Shown: positions 1 through 6,495 of the stretch, piece after piece
How the letters are laid out: every line of letters starts with the position of its first letter
How positions within the stretch are numbered: position 1 is the stretch's first letter
Source of the DNA: Bacteroidales bacterium
GTDB lineage: Bacteria; Bacteroidota; Bacteroidia; Bacteroidales; UBA932
Length of the DNA: 8,459 nucleotides
Direction of reading: 5' to 3'
NCBI GenBank assembly: GCA_017615135.1
Contig: JAGAAU010000043.1
Location: forward strand, 1 to 8,459
Program-made: the position numbers and the translations under genes
Notes under the pieces: model-generated
What the model was told of the DNA's origin: nothing
The model's database searches: none
The model's input: only the letters and a program-made list of their open reading frames with translations

Positions 1-156
1 GGAGACATCCTTATCTGCACCCTGCTTGGGGTAGATCCCGCATTTGCAGGTGTGCTGATGATTATAGGAACTATTGTAGATATACCCGCAACCCTTGTTA
101 ATTCGCAATCCAATGTGGTTGCCGCAGTGCTTACAGACAAATGGAGTTCGAAGTAG
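1..156 (+). CDS. C-terminal fragment of a probable dicarboxylate/amino acid:cation symporter
   Basis: The reading frame is open from the first base and stops with TAG at 154-156, giving the last 51 residues of a protein that begins left of the window. It reads as a hydrophobic helix (GVLMIIGTIVDIPATLVN) followed by an amphipathic tail (VVAAVLTDKWSSK). In the DAACS family (GltP/DctA/SstT-like sodium- or proton-coupled symporters of the inner membrane), the last core helix carries an Asp followed by an Asn-containing stretch that helps bind substrate and cation. The D-IPATLVNSQSN arrangement resembles this, although the usual N-x-T-G-D is replaced by N-S-Q-S-N, so substrate cannot be assigned. 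The stop lies 16 bases inside the following dehydrogenase gene, which implies co-transcription and probably translational coupling. The family call rests on the C-terminus alone; another membrane transporter remains possible. Confidence 0.6.
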   Translation, partial: GDILICTLLGVDPAFAGVLMIIGTIVDIPATLVNSQSNVVAAVLTDKWSSK

Positions 157-1676
157 TCTGTCCGCTTTCTCGTGAGCCGCGTTTGAAGGAAATCCAGGCC
201 AAGTGCGGTCCCGGAATGGAATGGCGGCTTCTGAAGCGCTCTGTAGATGCCCGTCGGGAACCGGTGTGGCGCTACCGTTACGAAGCCTTCCCGGCAGGGC
301 AGGCCCCTGCGGAATATGAAATTCCGCAGTATCGCGATATTCGCGATTCCGCTCCGGTAATAATTATCGGAGCGGGGCCTGCCGGTATGTTCGCGGCCCT
401 GAAGCTGCTTACTCTCGGGTTCAAGCCTGTTATCCTGGAAAGGGGAAAGGACGTGCATGCGCGTAAATTCGACATGGCGGTGCTCTCCCGCACAGGGGCA
501 GTGGATCCGGATTCCAACTACTGCTTCGGCGAGGGCGGTGCCGGGGCCTTCTCGGACGGCAAGCTCTACACCCGCTCCTCCAAGAGGGGAGACATCCGTG
601 AGGTGTTATGCCAGCTGGTGGCGTTCGGAGCATCGCCGGACATCCTCATAGACGCCCATCCGCACATAGGTTCAGACAAACTGCCGGCCATTGTAGAGAA
701 TATCCGCAAATGCATTGTCGCCCATGGCGGAGAATATCACTTTGGCAGAAGGGTCTGCGGGATTGTCCGGGACGAGACGGGCTTTACGGTAGATACCGTT
801 CAGGGGCAGTCGTTCAAGGCAGAAAAGGTAATCCTGGCTGCCGGGCATTCCGCCAGGGATATTTATGAAATGCTGCATTCCAAAGGCTATGCCCTTGAAG
901 CCAAAGGCTTTGCACTGGGTGTAAGGGTAGAGCATCCTCAGGAAAAAATCAACTGGGGCCAGTATCACGGAATGTGGAAGCCGGGCGTGCCCGCAGCTGA
1001 GTATTCCTTTGTCGAGCAGGTAGACGGACGCGGTGTATTTTCTTTCTGTATGTGCCCCGGAGGAGTGCTGGTGCCTTCATCCACCGAAGACGGTACCATA
1101 GTGCTGAACGGTATGTCCAATTCCGCCCGCAGCGGCAAATTCGCTAATGCCGGAGTGGTGGTGAGCATAGAACCGGAAGATGTGGCCGGCGCGTCCCCTC
1201 TGCGGCTGGCAGATTTCCAGCTGTCGGTAGAGAGGGATATGTTCCGCTGGTGTGCCGCGAACAGGGGAAAATCAGACCCTGAGAACCCGCTGGCGGCCCC
1301 TGCCCAGAGGATGGAAGACTTCTGTATAGGAAGGGTTTCCAAGGCTATGCCTGCAACCACCTATCATCCAGGAGTAATCAGCGCGCCCCTGCACGAACTC
1401 CTGCCTGCAATAGTGGCAGACAGGCTGCGAAAGGCATTCCCGCGGATAAAACTGCGCGGTTACTACACCAATGCCGCTCTGCTGTTGGGAGTTGAATCCA
1501 GAACCTCGTCTCCGGTTCGCATTCCACGCGACCCGCAAACCCTCGAATACCTTTCAGTTCCGGGGCTGTATCCCTGCGGTGAAGGTGCAGGTTATTCCGG
1601 AGGCATAGTTTCCAGTGCGATAGACGGCATAAGATGTGCCGCCGCCTGCGCCGGAATTACCCAAGAAACGATATAA
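141..1676 (+). CDS. FAD-dependent dehydrogenase, COG2509 type (NAD(P)/FAD-dependent oxidoreductase)
   Basis: A complete 511-residue protein of about normal length for COG2509, a family of predicted cytoplasmic FAD enzymes whose substrate is not established. Residues 1-70 form the family's N-terminal domain. The Rossmann FAD-binding fold starts at about 72 with VIIIGAGPAG (G77-x-G79-x-x-G82) and an acidic strand end at E100 (VILERG). A glycine-rich segment, FGEGGAGAFSDGKL (about 129-142), is characteristic of the family. The C-terminal FAD-contacting motif is CGEGAGYSGG (about 479-488), followed by a helix ending at AIDGI. The ATG at 141 overlaps the upstream symporter gene by 16 bases. There is no Shine-Dalgarno sequence, as usual in Bacteroidetes. 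The 3' end overlaps the convergent decarboxylase beta gene by 20 bases. Three tandem stem-loops (307-375) lie in the linker coding region. The family call is firm, the reaction unknown. Confidence 0.9.
   Translation: MEFEVVCPLSREPRLKEIQAKCGPGMEWRLLKRSVDARREPVWRYRYEAFPAGQAPAEYEIPQYRDIRDSAPVIIIGAGPAGMFAALKLLTLGFKPVILERGKDVHARKFDMAVLSRTGAVDPDSNYCFGEGGAGAFSDGKLYTRSSKRGDIREVLCQLVAFGASPDILIDAHPHIGSDKLPAIVENIRKCIVAHGGEYHFGRRVCGIVRDETGFTVDTVQGQSFKAEKVILAAGHSARDIYEMLHSKGYALEAKGFALGVRVEHPQEKINWGQYHGMWKPGVPAAEYSFVEQVDGRGVFSFCMCPGGVLVPSSTEDGTIVLNGMSNSARSGKFANAGVVVSIEPEDVAGASPLRLADFQLSVERDMFRWCAANRGKSDPENPLAAPAQRMEDFCIGRVSKAMPATTYHPGVISAPLHELLPAIVADRLRKAFPRIKLRGYYTNAALLLGVESRTSSPVRIPRDPQTLEYLSVPGLYPCGEGAGYSGGIVSSAIDGIRCAAACAGITQETI
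307..375 (+). repeat. Cluster of three back-to-back inverted repeats inside the dehydrogenase gene
   Basis: Three stem-loops follow each other with one base between them. The first pairs CTGCGGAAT (307-315) with ATTCCGCAG (321-329), a perfect 9-bp stem with a 5-base loop. The second pairs ATCGCG (331-336) with CGCGAT (342-347). The third is a 27-bp palindrome centred on 362: CCGCTCCG (349-356) and TAAT (358-361) pair with ATTA (363-366) and CGGAGCGG (368-375), with a single G/T position (357/367) that would be a G-U wobble in RNA. The cluster encodes residues 56-79, the junction between the N-terminal domain and the Rossmann fold. Function is unknown. Confidence 0.75.
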
Positions 1677-2904
1677 GCACGCCGGCAGCCACCGCCGAAC
1701 CAATGACGCCCGAGATATTGGACGCCATGCAGTAGTTCAGTACGTGGTTCTTAGGGTCGTATTTGGTGCTTATTCCGTTGCATACGCGGCTGGCCATAGG
1801 CACAGCCGAGAGTCCGGTTGCTCCCACGAGGGGATTAATCTTCTTTTTGGCGAACAGGTTCCACACCTTTACCATCAGGATACCGCTGGCGATACTGAGC
1901 GCGAAGGCCAGGAAGCCGCCCACGACGATTCCGAGAGTCTGGAGGTTCAGGAAAGCCTCTGCAGTCATGGTTGCACCCACTGAAAGCCCGAGGAAAATGG
2001 TTGCGGTGTTCATCAGCCCGTTAGACGCCACCTGGAAAAGCCGGCTGGTATCTGACCCGATTTCCTTTACAAGGTTACCGAACATCAGCATTCCAATCAG
2101 AGGAACTGCAGTAGGGACAAAGATGGCCACAATGGTGGTAACTGCAATGGGGAAGATAATCTTCACTGCCCGCATATTCTTTATCTCCATCTTCTCAGGA
2201 TACAGTTTATCCTGCTCTTTCATGTTGATGCAGAGCTCTTTACGTGTGCATAGCAACTTTACTACAAGAGGAATTATCACCGGTACCAAGGCCATGTAGC
2301 TGTAGGCCGCAATGGCGATGGGCCCAAGCAGATGGGGTGCCAGTTTGATGGTGGTGAATATGGCGGTAGGGCCGTCTGCTCCACCGATGATTCCAAGGGA
2401 ACCGGCTTCCTGAGGGGTGAAACCGAGCATGAGGCTGGCAATCAGCACTGCAAAGATTCCGAACTGCGCGGCCGCGCCGAAGATGGCCAGCTTGAGGTTG
2501 CGCAGCATGGGACCGAAGTCTGTGAGTGCGCCAACGCCCATAAATATAATGGGAGGAAGCAGGCCGGTCTTGATGAGGGCGTAATAGATATAGTTCATTA
2601 TCCCCAGCTCGTGCGCAATCTTGTGCAGGGGCATGTCCCAGATAACTTCTTTGGAACCGTCCGGGAGGGTTACCAGACCGCTCGGGTCTGCCTGAACCAC
2701 ACCCATTCCGCCTCCGGGAAAGTTGGCAATCAGCACGCCGAATGCAATGGGCACCAGCAGGAGAGGTTCATATTTCTTTACTATACCCAGATAGAGTAGT
2801 ACGAAGGCTATGAGATACATCAGCAGGAAGGCCGGAGTCTCTCCGATGCTGCTGATGGCGGTCATTTCATAGAGCCGCTGCATTATGTCTGAAAAACCCT
2901 GCAT
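1657..2904 (-). CDS. oadB: Sodium-translocating decarboxylase beta subunit
   Basis: A 415-residue polytopic inner-membrane protein of the OadB/MmdB/GcdB family. It takes carboxybiotin from the alpha subunit, decarboxylates it and couples this to sodium export. Family landmarks are intact: GALTDFGPML (125-134), GGADGPT (174-180) with the conserved Asp (here D177) used in sodium/proton coupling, and a C-terminal re-entrant-type segment, ASNISGVIGSAVAAGVL (about 394-410). Many hydrophobic segments fill the remainder. The ATG at 2904 is four bases after the alpha-subunit stop; an in-frame Met at codon 8 (2881-2883) is an alternative start. It is the last gene of the gamma-alpha-beta operon. Its final 20 bases overlap the convergent dehydrogenase gene, and no intrinsic terminator is visible beyond it. 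The substrate acid is set by the alpha subunit, not by this protein. Confidence 0.95.
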   Translation of the reverse strand: MQGFSDIMQRLYEMTAISSIGETPAFLLMYLIAFVLLYLGIVKKYEPLLLVPIAFGVLIANFPGGGMGVVQADPSGLVTLPDGSKEVIWDMPLHKIAHELGIMNYIYYALIKTGLLPPIIFMGVGALTDFGPMLRNLKLAIFGAAAQFGIFAVLIASLMLGFTPQEAGSLGIIGGADGPTAIFTTIKLAPHLLGPIAIAAYSYMALVPVIIPLVVKLLCTRKELCINMKEQDKLYPEKMEIKNMRAVKIIFPIAVTTIVAIFVPTAVPLIGMLMFGNLVKEIGSDTSRLFQVASNGLMNTATIFLGLSVGATMTAEAFLNLQTLGIVVGGFLAFALSIASGILMVKVWNLFAKKKINPLVGATGLSAVPMASRVCNGISTKYDPKNHVLNYCMASNISGVIGSAVAAGVLISFLG

Positions 2905-2908
2905 AGGC

Positions 2909-4744
2909 TTAACTGCGTGCTATTTTCATTATTACATCGTCTTCCTCTATGCTGTCTCCGCTGGAATGGGTGATTGCGGTTATTACTCCATCGAAGTCTG
3001 CGCAGACTGCATTCTGGATTTTCATGGCCTCAATGTAGCAGAGAGTGTCTCCGCGCTTCACGGCGTCGCCAACCTTGCGGGCGGTCTCCTGAGGATCCTT
3101 GGTGAGGAAGAACTTTCCGGAGAGGGGTGCCACTATATCCTCTCCTGCGCCGCTGGCCGGTGCTGCGGAAGCTGCGGAGGGCTCGGGTGCCTTGCCGTCG
3201 TATGAAATGTCTATGCGGTAGGCTTTGCCCTCGAGCTGCACGGTAATCTGCTTGGGCATCTGTCCAGCTGCGGGTGCTTCCTTGGCGGCCTTGCGCTTTG
3301 CCAGGTCTGCTTCGAACTCGGCCTTGGCCTTGCCGCTGCGGAAGTTCTCGTACTGCTCGGGATGCATTGCATACTCGAAGAGCTCTTCGTCGTCCGGGCC
3401 GGTTTCCCAGCCTTTTTCCTTCATCTTCTCGCGGAAGCCGTCCAGGCAGTCGGGATAGTTCAGCTGAGGGTCGGCCTGCAGGAACTCCCTGCCCTGGGAT
3501 GCCGCGAGAGCCTTGATTTCATCGTCTACCTCTGCTGGCAGCTTGCCGGCCTTGCCCAGAACCATGTCCCAGATGGTGTCCGGGAAAATTTCCCAGCGGC
3601 CCTTGCCTTTCTCCATCTGAATCACGTTCATCAGGGAAAGGTTCTTTACATACTGGGAGAAGGGTGTAACGAGGGTGGGATAACCTACCTTGGGCCAGAC
3701 ATAAGCCACTTCGTCGAAGAGCTTTATCAGCAGCTGGTCTGTGGTGAGGGACTCCTGCCCGTTCTTGACCTTCCATTTGTTCAGGGAGGCGAGGTTGTCT
3801 TCCAGGTCTGTCATGAGGGAGCCCATCATTCCTCCGGGAAGTCCGGGTTTAATCAGGAGTGAATTGTTCTCGCGGTTCAGCGCAGGACAATAGTAGCCAA
3901 GGAAGTCGTCCAGCATCTCCTGGATAATCGTACGGGCCTCCATATAGGCTTCCATATTAATGTCCTTGACGGTGAATCCAGCGTCTTTCAGCATTTCCTG
4001 AACTGCAATCACGTCTGCGTGGCCGGTGCCCCAGGAGAGGGGAGACATGCCCACGTCTACGTAGTCGCAGCCGTTCTGACACACCTCGAGGATGGATGCC
4101 ATGCAGAATCCGGGGCCTGCGTGCGAGTGGTACTGTACGATTATATCGGGTTTAAGTTCCTTGATGCCCTTGACTATTTTTCCTAGGCTCACCGGCCGGC
4201 CGATACCTGCCATGTCCTTCAATGCTATTTCGTCTGCACCGGCATCTATGAACTGTTTTGCCAGCCCCAGGTAGTATTCTACCGTATGAACGGGGGAGTG
4301 GGTGATACAAAGTGACGCCTGGGCTATCATCCCGGCCTCGTGCGCATAACCTATGGAAGGGATAACGTTGCGTGGGTCGTTCAGTCCGCAGAATATGCGG
4401 GTGATATCTGTCCCCTGGGCTTTCTTGACCTTATAAAAGAGTTTCCGGAGATCCTTTGCGCAGGGCGACATCCGCAGCCCGTTCAGGGCCCTGTCCAGCA
4501 TGTGGGTCTGGATGCCTGCCTCGTGGAAGGGTTTGGTCCACTGACGCACTGCATTGTTGGGATTCTCTCCGTACAGGAGGTTAACCTGCTCAAAGCCGCC
4601 GCCGTTGGTTTCAACGCGGTCGAAGCATCCCATGCGTACAATAGCGGGAGCTACTTTTACCAACTGATCTACGCGCGGCTGATATTTGCCCGCGCTCTGC
4701 CACATATCCCGGAAAACGAGACTCAGTTTAACTTCTTTACCCAT
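2909..4744 (-). CDS. oadA: Biotin-dependent decarboxylase/carboxylase alpha subunit (oxaloacetate decarboxylase alpha-like)
   Basis: A 611-residue cytoplasmic subunit that transfers CO2 from a carboxylic acid to its own biotin for the membrane beta subunit. Residues 1-300 form the carboxyltransferase TIM barrel: FRDMWQS (11-17, metal ligand D13), LKDMAG (175-180, the lysine expected to be carbamylated is K176), YHSHAGPG (205-212, metal ligands H206 and H208) and MSPLSWGTGH (233-242). The conserved C-terminal carboxyltransferase region, for example TPFSQYVKN (360-368), follows. An Ala/Pro linker (about 516-535) leads to a biotinyl domain with EAMKI (572-576), biotin on K575. The His of the common RDAHQS motif is Trp here; from memory this is typical of the Bacteroides homologues. 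The start is two bases after the gamma-subunit stop. Oxaloacetate is the default substrate guess from the fused architecture and neighbours; pyruvate carboxylase subunit B is the usual alternative label. Confidence 0.9.
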   Translation of the reverse strand: MGKEVKLSLVFRDMWQSAGKYQPRVDQLVKVAPAIVRMGCFDRVETNGGGFEQVNLLYGENPNNAVRQWTKPFHEAGIQTHMLDRALNGLRMSPCAKDLRKLFYKVKKAQGTDITRIFCGLNDPRNVIPSIGYAHEAGMIAQASLCITHSPVHTVEYYLGLAKQFIDAGADEIALKDMAGIGRPVSLGKIVKGIKELKPDIIVQYHSHAGPGFCMASILEVCQNGCDYVDVGMSPLSWGTGHADVIAVQEMLKDAGFTVKDINMEAYMEARTIIQEMLDDFLGYYCPALNRENNSLLIKPGLPGGMMGSLMTDLEDNLASLNKWKVKNGQESLTTDQLLIKLFDEVAYVWPKVGYPTLVTPFSQYVKNLSLMNVIQMEKGKGRWEIFPDTIWDMVLGKAGKLPAEVDDEIKALAASQGREFLQADPQLNYPDCLDGFREKMKEKGWETGPDDEELFEYAMHPEQYENFRSGKAKAEFEADLAKRKAAKEAPAAGQMPKQITVQLEGKAYRIDISYDGKAPEPSAASAAPASGAGEDIVAPLSGKFFLTKDPQETARKVGDAVKRGDTLCYIEAMKIQNAVCADFDGVITAITHSSGDSIEEDDVIMKIARS

Positions 4745-4746
4745 TA

Positions 4747-4983
4747 TTATAATTCACTGATTTTAACAATTCTGCCTTTTCCGCCGGTAAGCTGCTTAAC
4801 GGCCTCTTCAAGTACGGGTGCCGGATTGAACGCCGGGGCAGCTTCAACTGCGGCGGCTTCAGGTGCGATTTTGTTCACAAGAACAATGAGAAGCCGGCTT
4901 CCGTATATGACTATCAACAAAATACAAAATACCGTGAGCATTCCCACGCCCATCAGCATCAGTCCTGTTCCAATATATTCCAT
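4747..4983 (-). CDS. oadG: Decarboxylase gamma subunit, OadG family
   Basis: A 78-residue membrane protein, first in the operon. One transmembrane helix (about 8-36, with the family-like run GMLTVFCILLIVIYGSR) is followed by an Ala/Pro-rich linker (41-57) and a short charged C-terminus. OadG proteins anchor the alpha subunit to the beta subunit; the Klebsiella protein also carries a His-rich zinc-binding tail, and no such His cluster is present here. The gene order gamma-alpha-beta matches the classical oadGAB order. Spacing to the alpha gene is only two bases. The ATG at 4981-4983 is the only reasonable start. Sequence identity within this family is low, so the call depends on size, topology and position as much as on residues. 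Confidence 0.85.
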   Translation of the reverse strand: MEYIGTGLMLMGVGMLTVFCILLIVIYGSRLLIVLVNKIAPEAAAVEAAPAFNPAPVLEEAVKQLTGGKGRIVKISEL

Positions 4984-5002
4984 ACAGTTCTTAAAAAGTC
5001 CC

Positions 5003-5034
5003 GCAATTTAGTGAATTATTGCAGGGAGTGCAAA
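5003..5034 (-). promoter_or_regulatory. Possible promoter of the oadGAB operon
   Basis: Read leftward, a TTTG (complement of 5031-5034) is followed after 20 bases by TAAATTGC (complement of 5003-5010). That is the right geometry for the Bacteroidetes consensus, but the -7 box matches only four of its six fixed positions. It would start transcription roughly 13-15 bases ahead of oadG. It is the best leftward candidate in the 117-base gap but remains weak. Confidence 0.35.
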
Positions 5035-5044
5035 TTTTGATTTG
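5019..5044. promoter_or_regulatory. Overlapping short dyads between the divergent promoters
   Basis: TTGCA (5019-5023) and TGCAA (5029-5033) are inverted around five bases. CAAAT (5031-5035) and ATTTG (5040-5044) are inverted around TTTG. The pair straddles the -33 elements of both divergent promoters, a natural position for a shared operator. No regulator is identifiable from the sequence. Confidence 0.35.
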
Positions 5045-5066
5045 ACAATTTTCTTGGCTAACTTTG
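5036..5066 (+). promoter_or_regulatory. Consensus Bacteroidetes promoter for the uracil permease operon
   Basis: TTTG at 5036-5039 and TAACTTTG at 5059-5066 are separated by exactly 19 bases, a full match to the TTTG / TAnnTTTG consensus of the Bacteroidetes primary sigma factor. Transcription should begin around 5072-5075, about 27 bases before the permease ATG at 5101. Confidence 0.8.
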
Positions 5067-5069
5067 TGC

Positions 5070-5096
5070 TCTGATAAAAATTCAATTTTTACCAGA
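5070..5096 (+). promoter_or_regulatory. 27-bp near-palindrome in the presumed permease leader
   Basis: The dyad is centred on C5083. TAAAAATT (5075-5082) mirrors AATTTTTA (5084-5091), and TCTG (5070-5073) mirrors CAGA (5093-5096). Only the pair 5074/5092 is mismatched, so 12 of 13 pairs fit. It lies between the -7 box and the start codon. It may be a DNA operator or, if transcription starts near 5070-5073, a hairpin at the extreme 5' end of the mRNA. The run of T is followed directly by the initiation region rather than forming a terminator tail. Confidence 0.55.
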
Positions 5097-5100
5097 TTCT

Positions 5101-6483
5101 ATGCAAAAAGCTCAAATTTCCCAGGCAGTTTACGATGCGCGCACTCTCGGCCGTCCTAAAATGCTACTCTTGGGGTTCCAGCACATGTTTGCAATGTTCG
5201 GAGCCACCGTCCTGGTCCCGGCGCTCACAGGCCTTTCGGTCAGCGCTACCCTTCTTTTCGCAGGAATTAGAACATTGCTGTTCCATCTGCTTACCAAATT
5301 CAAGGTGCCGGCATTCCTCGGTTCTTCCTTTGCCTTTATCGGTGGTTACGCTGCAATAGTGGCAACAGGTAAAACCCTCGGACTGGACGCCCCGGCATCG
5401 CTCCCTTATGCATGTCTGGGCGTTTTTTTTGCCGGTCTGCTCTACTTCGTGCTCGCGGGCCTGTTCAAGGTCTTCGGAGTGCGCAGGGTTATGCGCTACT
5501 TCCCGCCGGTGGTAACCGGTCCCATCATCATCGCAATCGGTCTCACCCTGTCCGGCTCGGCCATCAACAACTGCGGCAGCAACTGGTGGATAGCCCTCCT
5601 GGCAATTGCAATTATAGTGTTCGCCAATATCTGGGGCAGGGGAATGATACAGATCATCCCGGTCCTTCTTGGTGTGATAGGCTCCTATGCGGTTGCAGCA
5701 TGCTTCGGCCTGGTAGATTTCTCTAAAGTGGCCGAGGCGGCATGGGTAGGGCTCCCGTTCAGGATGGAAGACACTGCCTTCTCTATTCTCAGCAACCCCA
5801 ACTGGGGATTGGTGCTTACTGCGATTATCACTATAATACCCATATCGCTGGCAACCATGATAGAGCATATCGGCGATATGTGTGCGGTGTCCAGCACTAC
5901 CGGAATCAACTATCTTGAAGATCCAGGTCTGCACCGAACGCTGATTGGCGACGGACTCGCGACCTCGCTCGCTTCTCTCTTCGGAGCGCCCGCCAATACC
6001 ACATACGGCGAGAATACAGGAGTGCTGAACCTGACCAAGGTGTTCGACCCGCGGGTTATCCGCATCGCGGCCGTTCTGGCGATAATTTTCTCCTTCTGCC
6101 CCAAATTCTCCGCAGTGATCTCCGCAATGCCGGCAGCTACCATCGGTGGTGTGTCCATGGTGCTCTACGGTATGATTGCCGCGGTGGGCGTCCGTAATCT
6201 GGTAGAGAACAAGGTAGACCTCACTTACTCCCGCAACCTGCTCATAGCCGCATTCGTTCTGGTGCTGGCAATCGGTATAAACTACGGCCCCGGAAGCATT
6301 TCTTTCGCGGTAGGCAGCTTGCATATATCCCTCTCCGGGCTTGCAATAGCCGCCCTGGTGGGTATAATCCTCAATGCCCTGCTTCCCGGTAAGGATTATG
6401 AGTTTGGCAGCAGTCTTAAGGGCGATGCTGCAGTGAATCTGGCCGGCAGCCCCCGCAATCCTGAAAACAGCAACGATTTCTAA
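5101..6483 (+). CDS. uraA: Uracil permease, NCS2 (UraA/PyrP) family
   Basis: A 460-residue inner-membrane transporter with the 14-helix NCS2 pattern. The N-terminal signature GFQHMFAMFGATVLVP (25-40) and GSSFAFIGG (74-82, contributing an aromatic uracil contact in UraA) are present. The substrate-site glutamates appear as EHIGD (E255) and NTTYGENTG (E304). They are 49 residues apart, the same spacing as E241 and E290 in E. coli UraA. E304 rather than Gln favours uracil over xanthine. The position equivalent to UraA H245 is Asp (D259). It imports uracil with protons. A consensus promoter and a palindromic leader precede it. The ATG at 5101 fits the promoter and the start of homology. The Tsx-like gene begins 12 bases after its stop. 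Confidence 0.92.
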   Translation: MQKAQISQAVYDARTLGRPKMLLLGFQHMFAMFGATVLVPALTGLSVSATLLFAGIRTLLFHLLTKFKVPAFLGSSFAFIGGYAAIVATGKTLGLDAPASLPYACLGVFFAGLLYFVLAGLFKVFGVRRVMRYFPPVVTGPIIIAIGLTLSGSAINNCGSNWWIALLAIAIIVFANIWGRGMIQIIPVLLGVIGSYAVAACFGLVDFSKVAEAAWVGLPFRMEDTAFSILSNPNWGLVLTAIITIIPISLATMIEHIGDMCAVSSTTGINYLEDPGLHRTLIGDGLATSLASLFGAPANTTYGENTGVLNLTKVFDPRVIRIAAVLAIIFSFCPKFSAVISAMPAATIGGVSMVLYGMIAAVGVRNLVENKVDLTYSRNLLIAAFVLVLAIGINYGPGSISFAVGSLHISLSGLAIAALVGIILNALLPGKDYEFGSSLKGDAAVNLAGSPRNPENSNDF

Positions 6484-6495
6484 AATTTACATACT

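Noticed and set aside
841..960. Direct repeat CCAAAGGCT within the dehydrogenase gene (SKGYALEAKGFAL).
   Set aside because: A short local peptide similarity of two adjacent segments; nothing suggests function beyond protein sequence.
1838..1856. GATTAATC followed by TTCTTTTT as a rightward terminator for the dehydrogenase.
   Set aside because: The palindrome has no room for a loop and is AT-only in its core, so a stable hairpin is unlikely.
2885..3205. Rightward Cys/Gly-rich frame opposite the biotin domain region.
   Set aside because: Its Cys/Gly content mirrors the Ala/Pro linker codons of the alpha subunit; it is a shadow frame.
4340..5011. Rightward open frame of 223 codons opposite the start of oadA and all of oadG.
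   Set aside because: It overlaps two confident genes on the other strand, runs through the divergent control region and has no recognisable domain.
5164..6324. Long open frame on the minus strand opposite the uracil permease (386 codons).
   Set aside because: The opposite strand encodes a clearly recognisable NCS2 permease with all motifs; the antisense product is low in hydrophobic structure, rich in His/Glu/Cys, and matches no family pattern.
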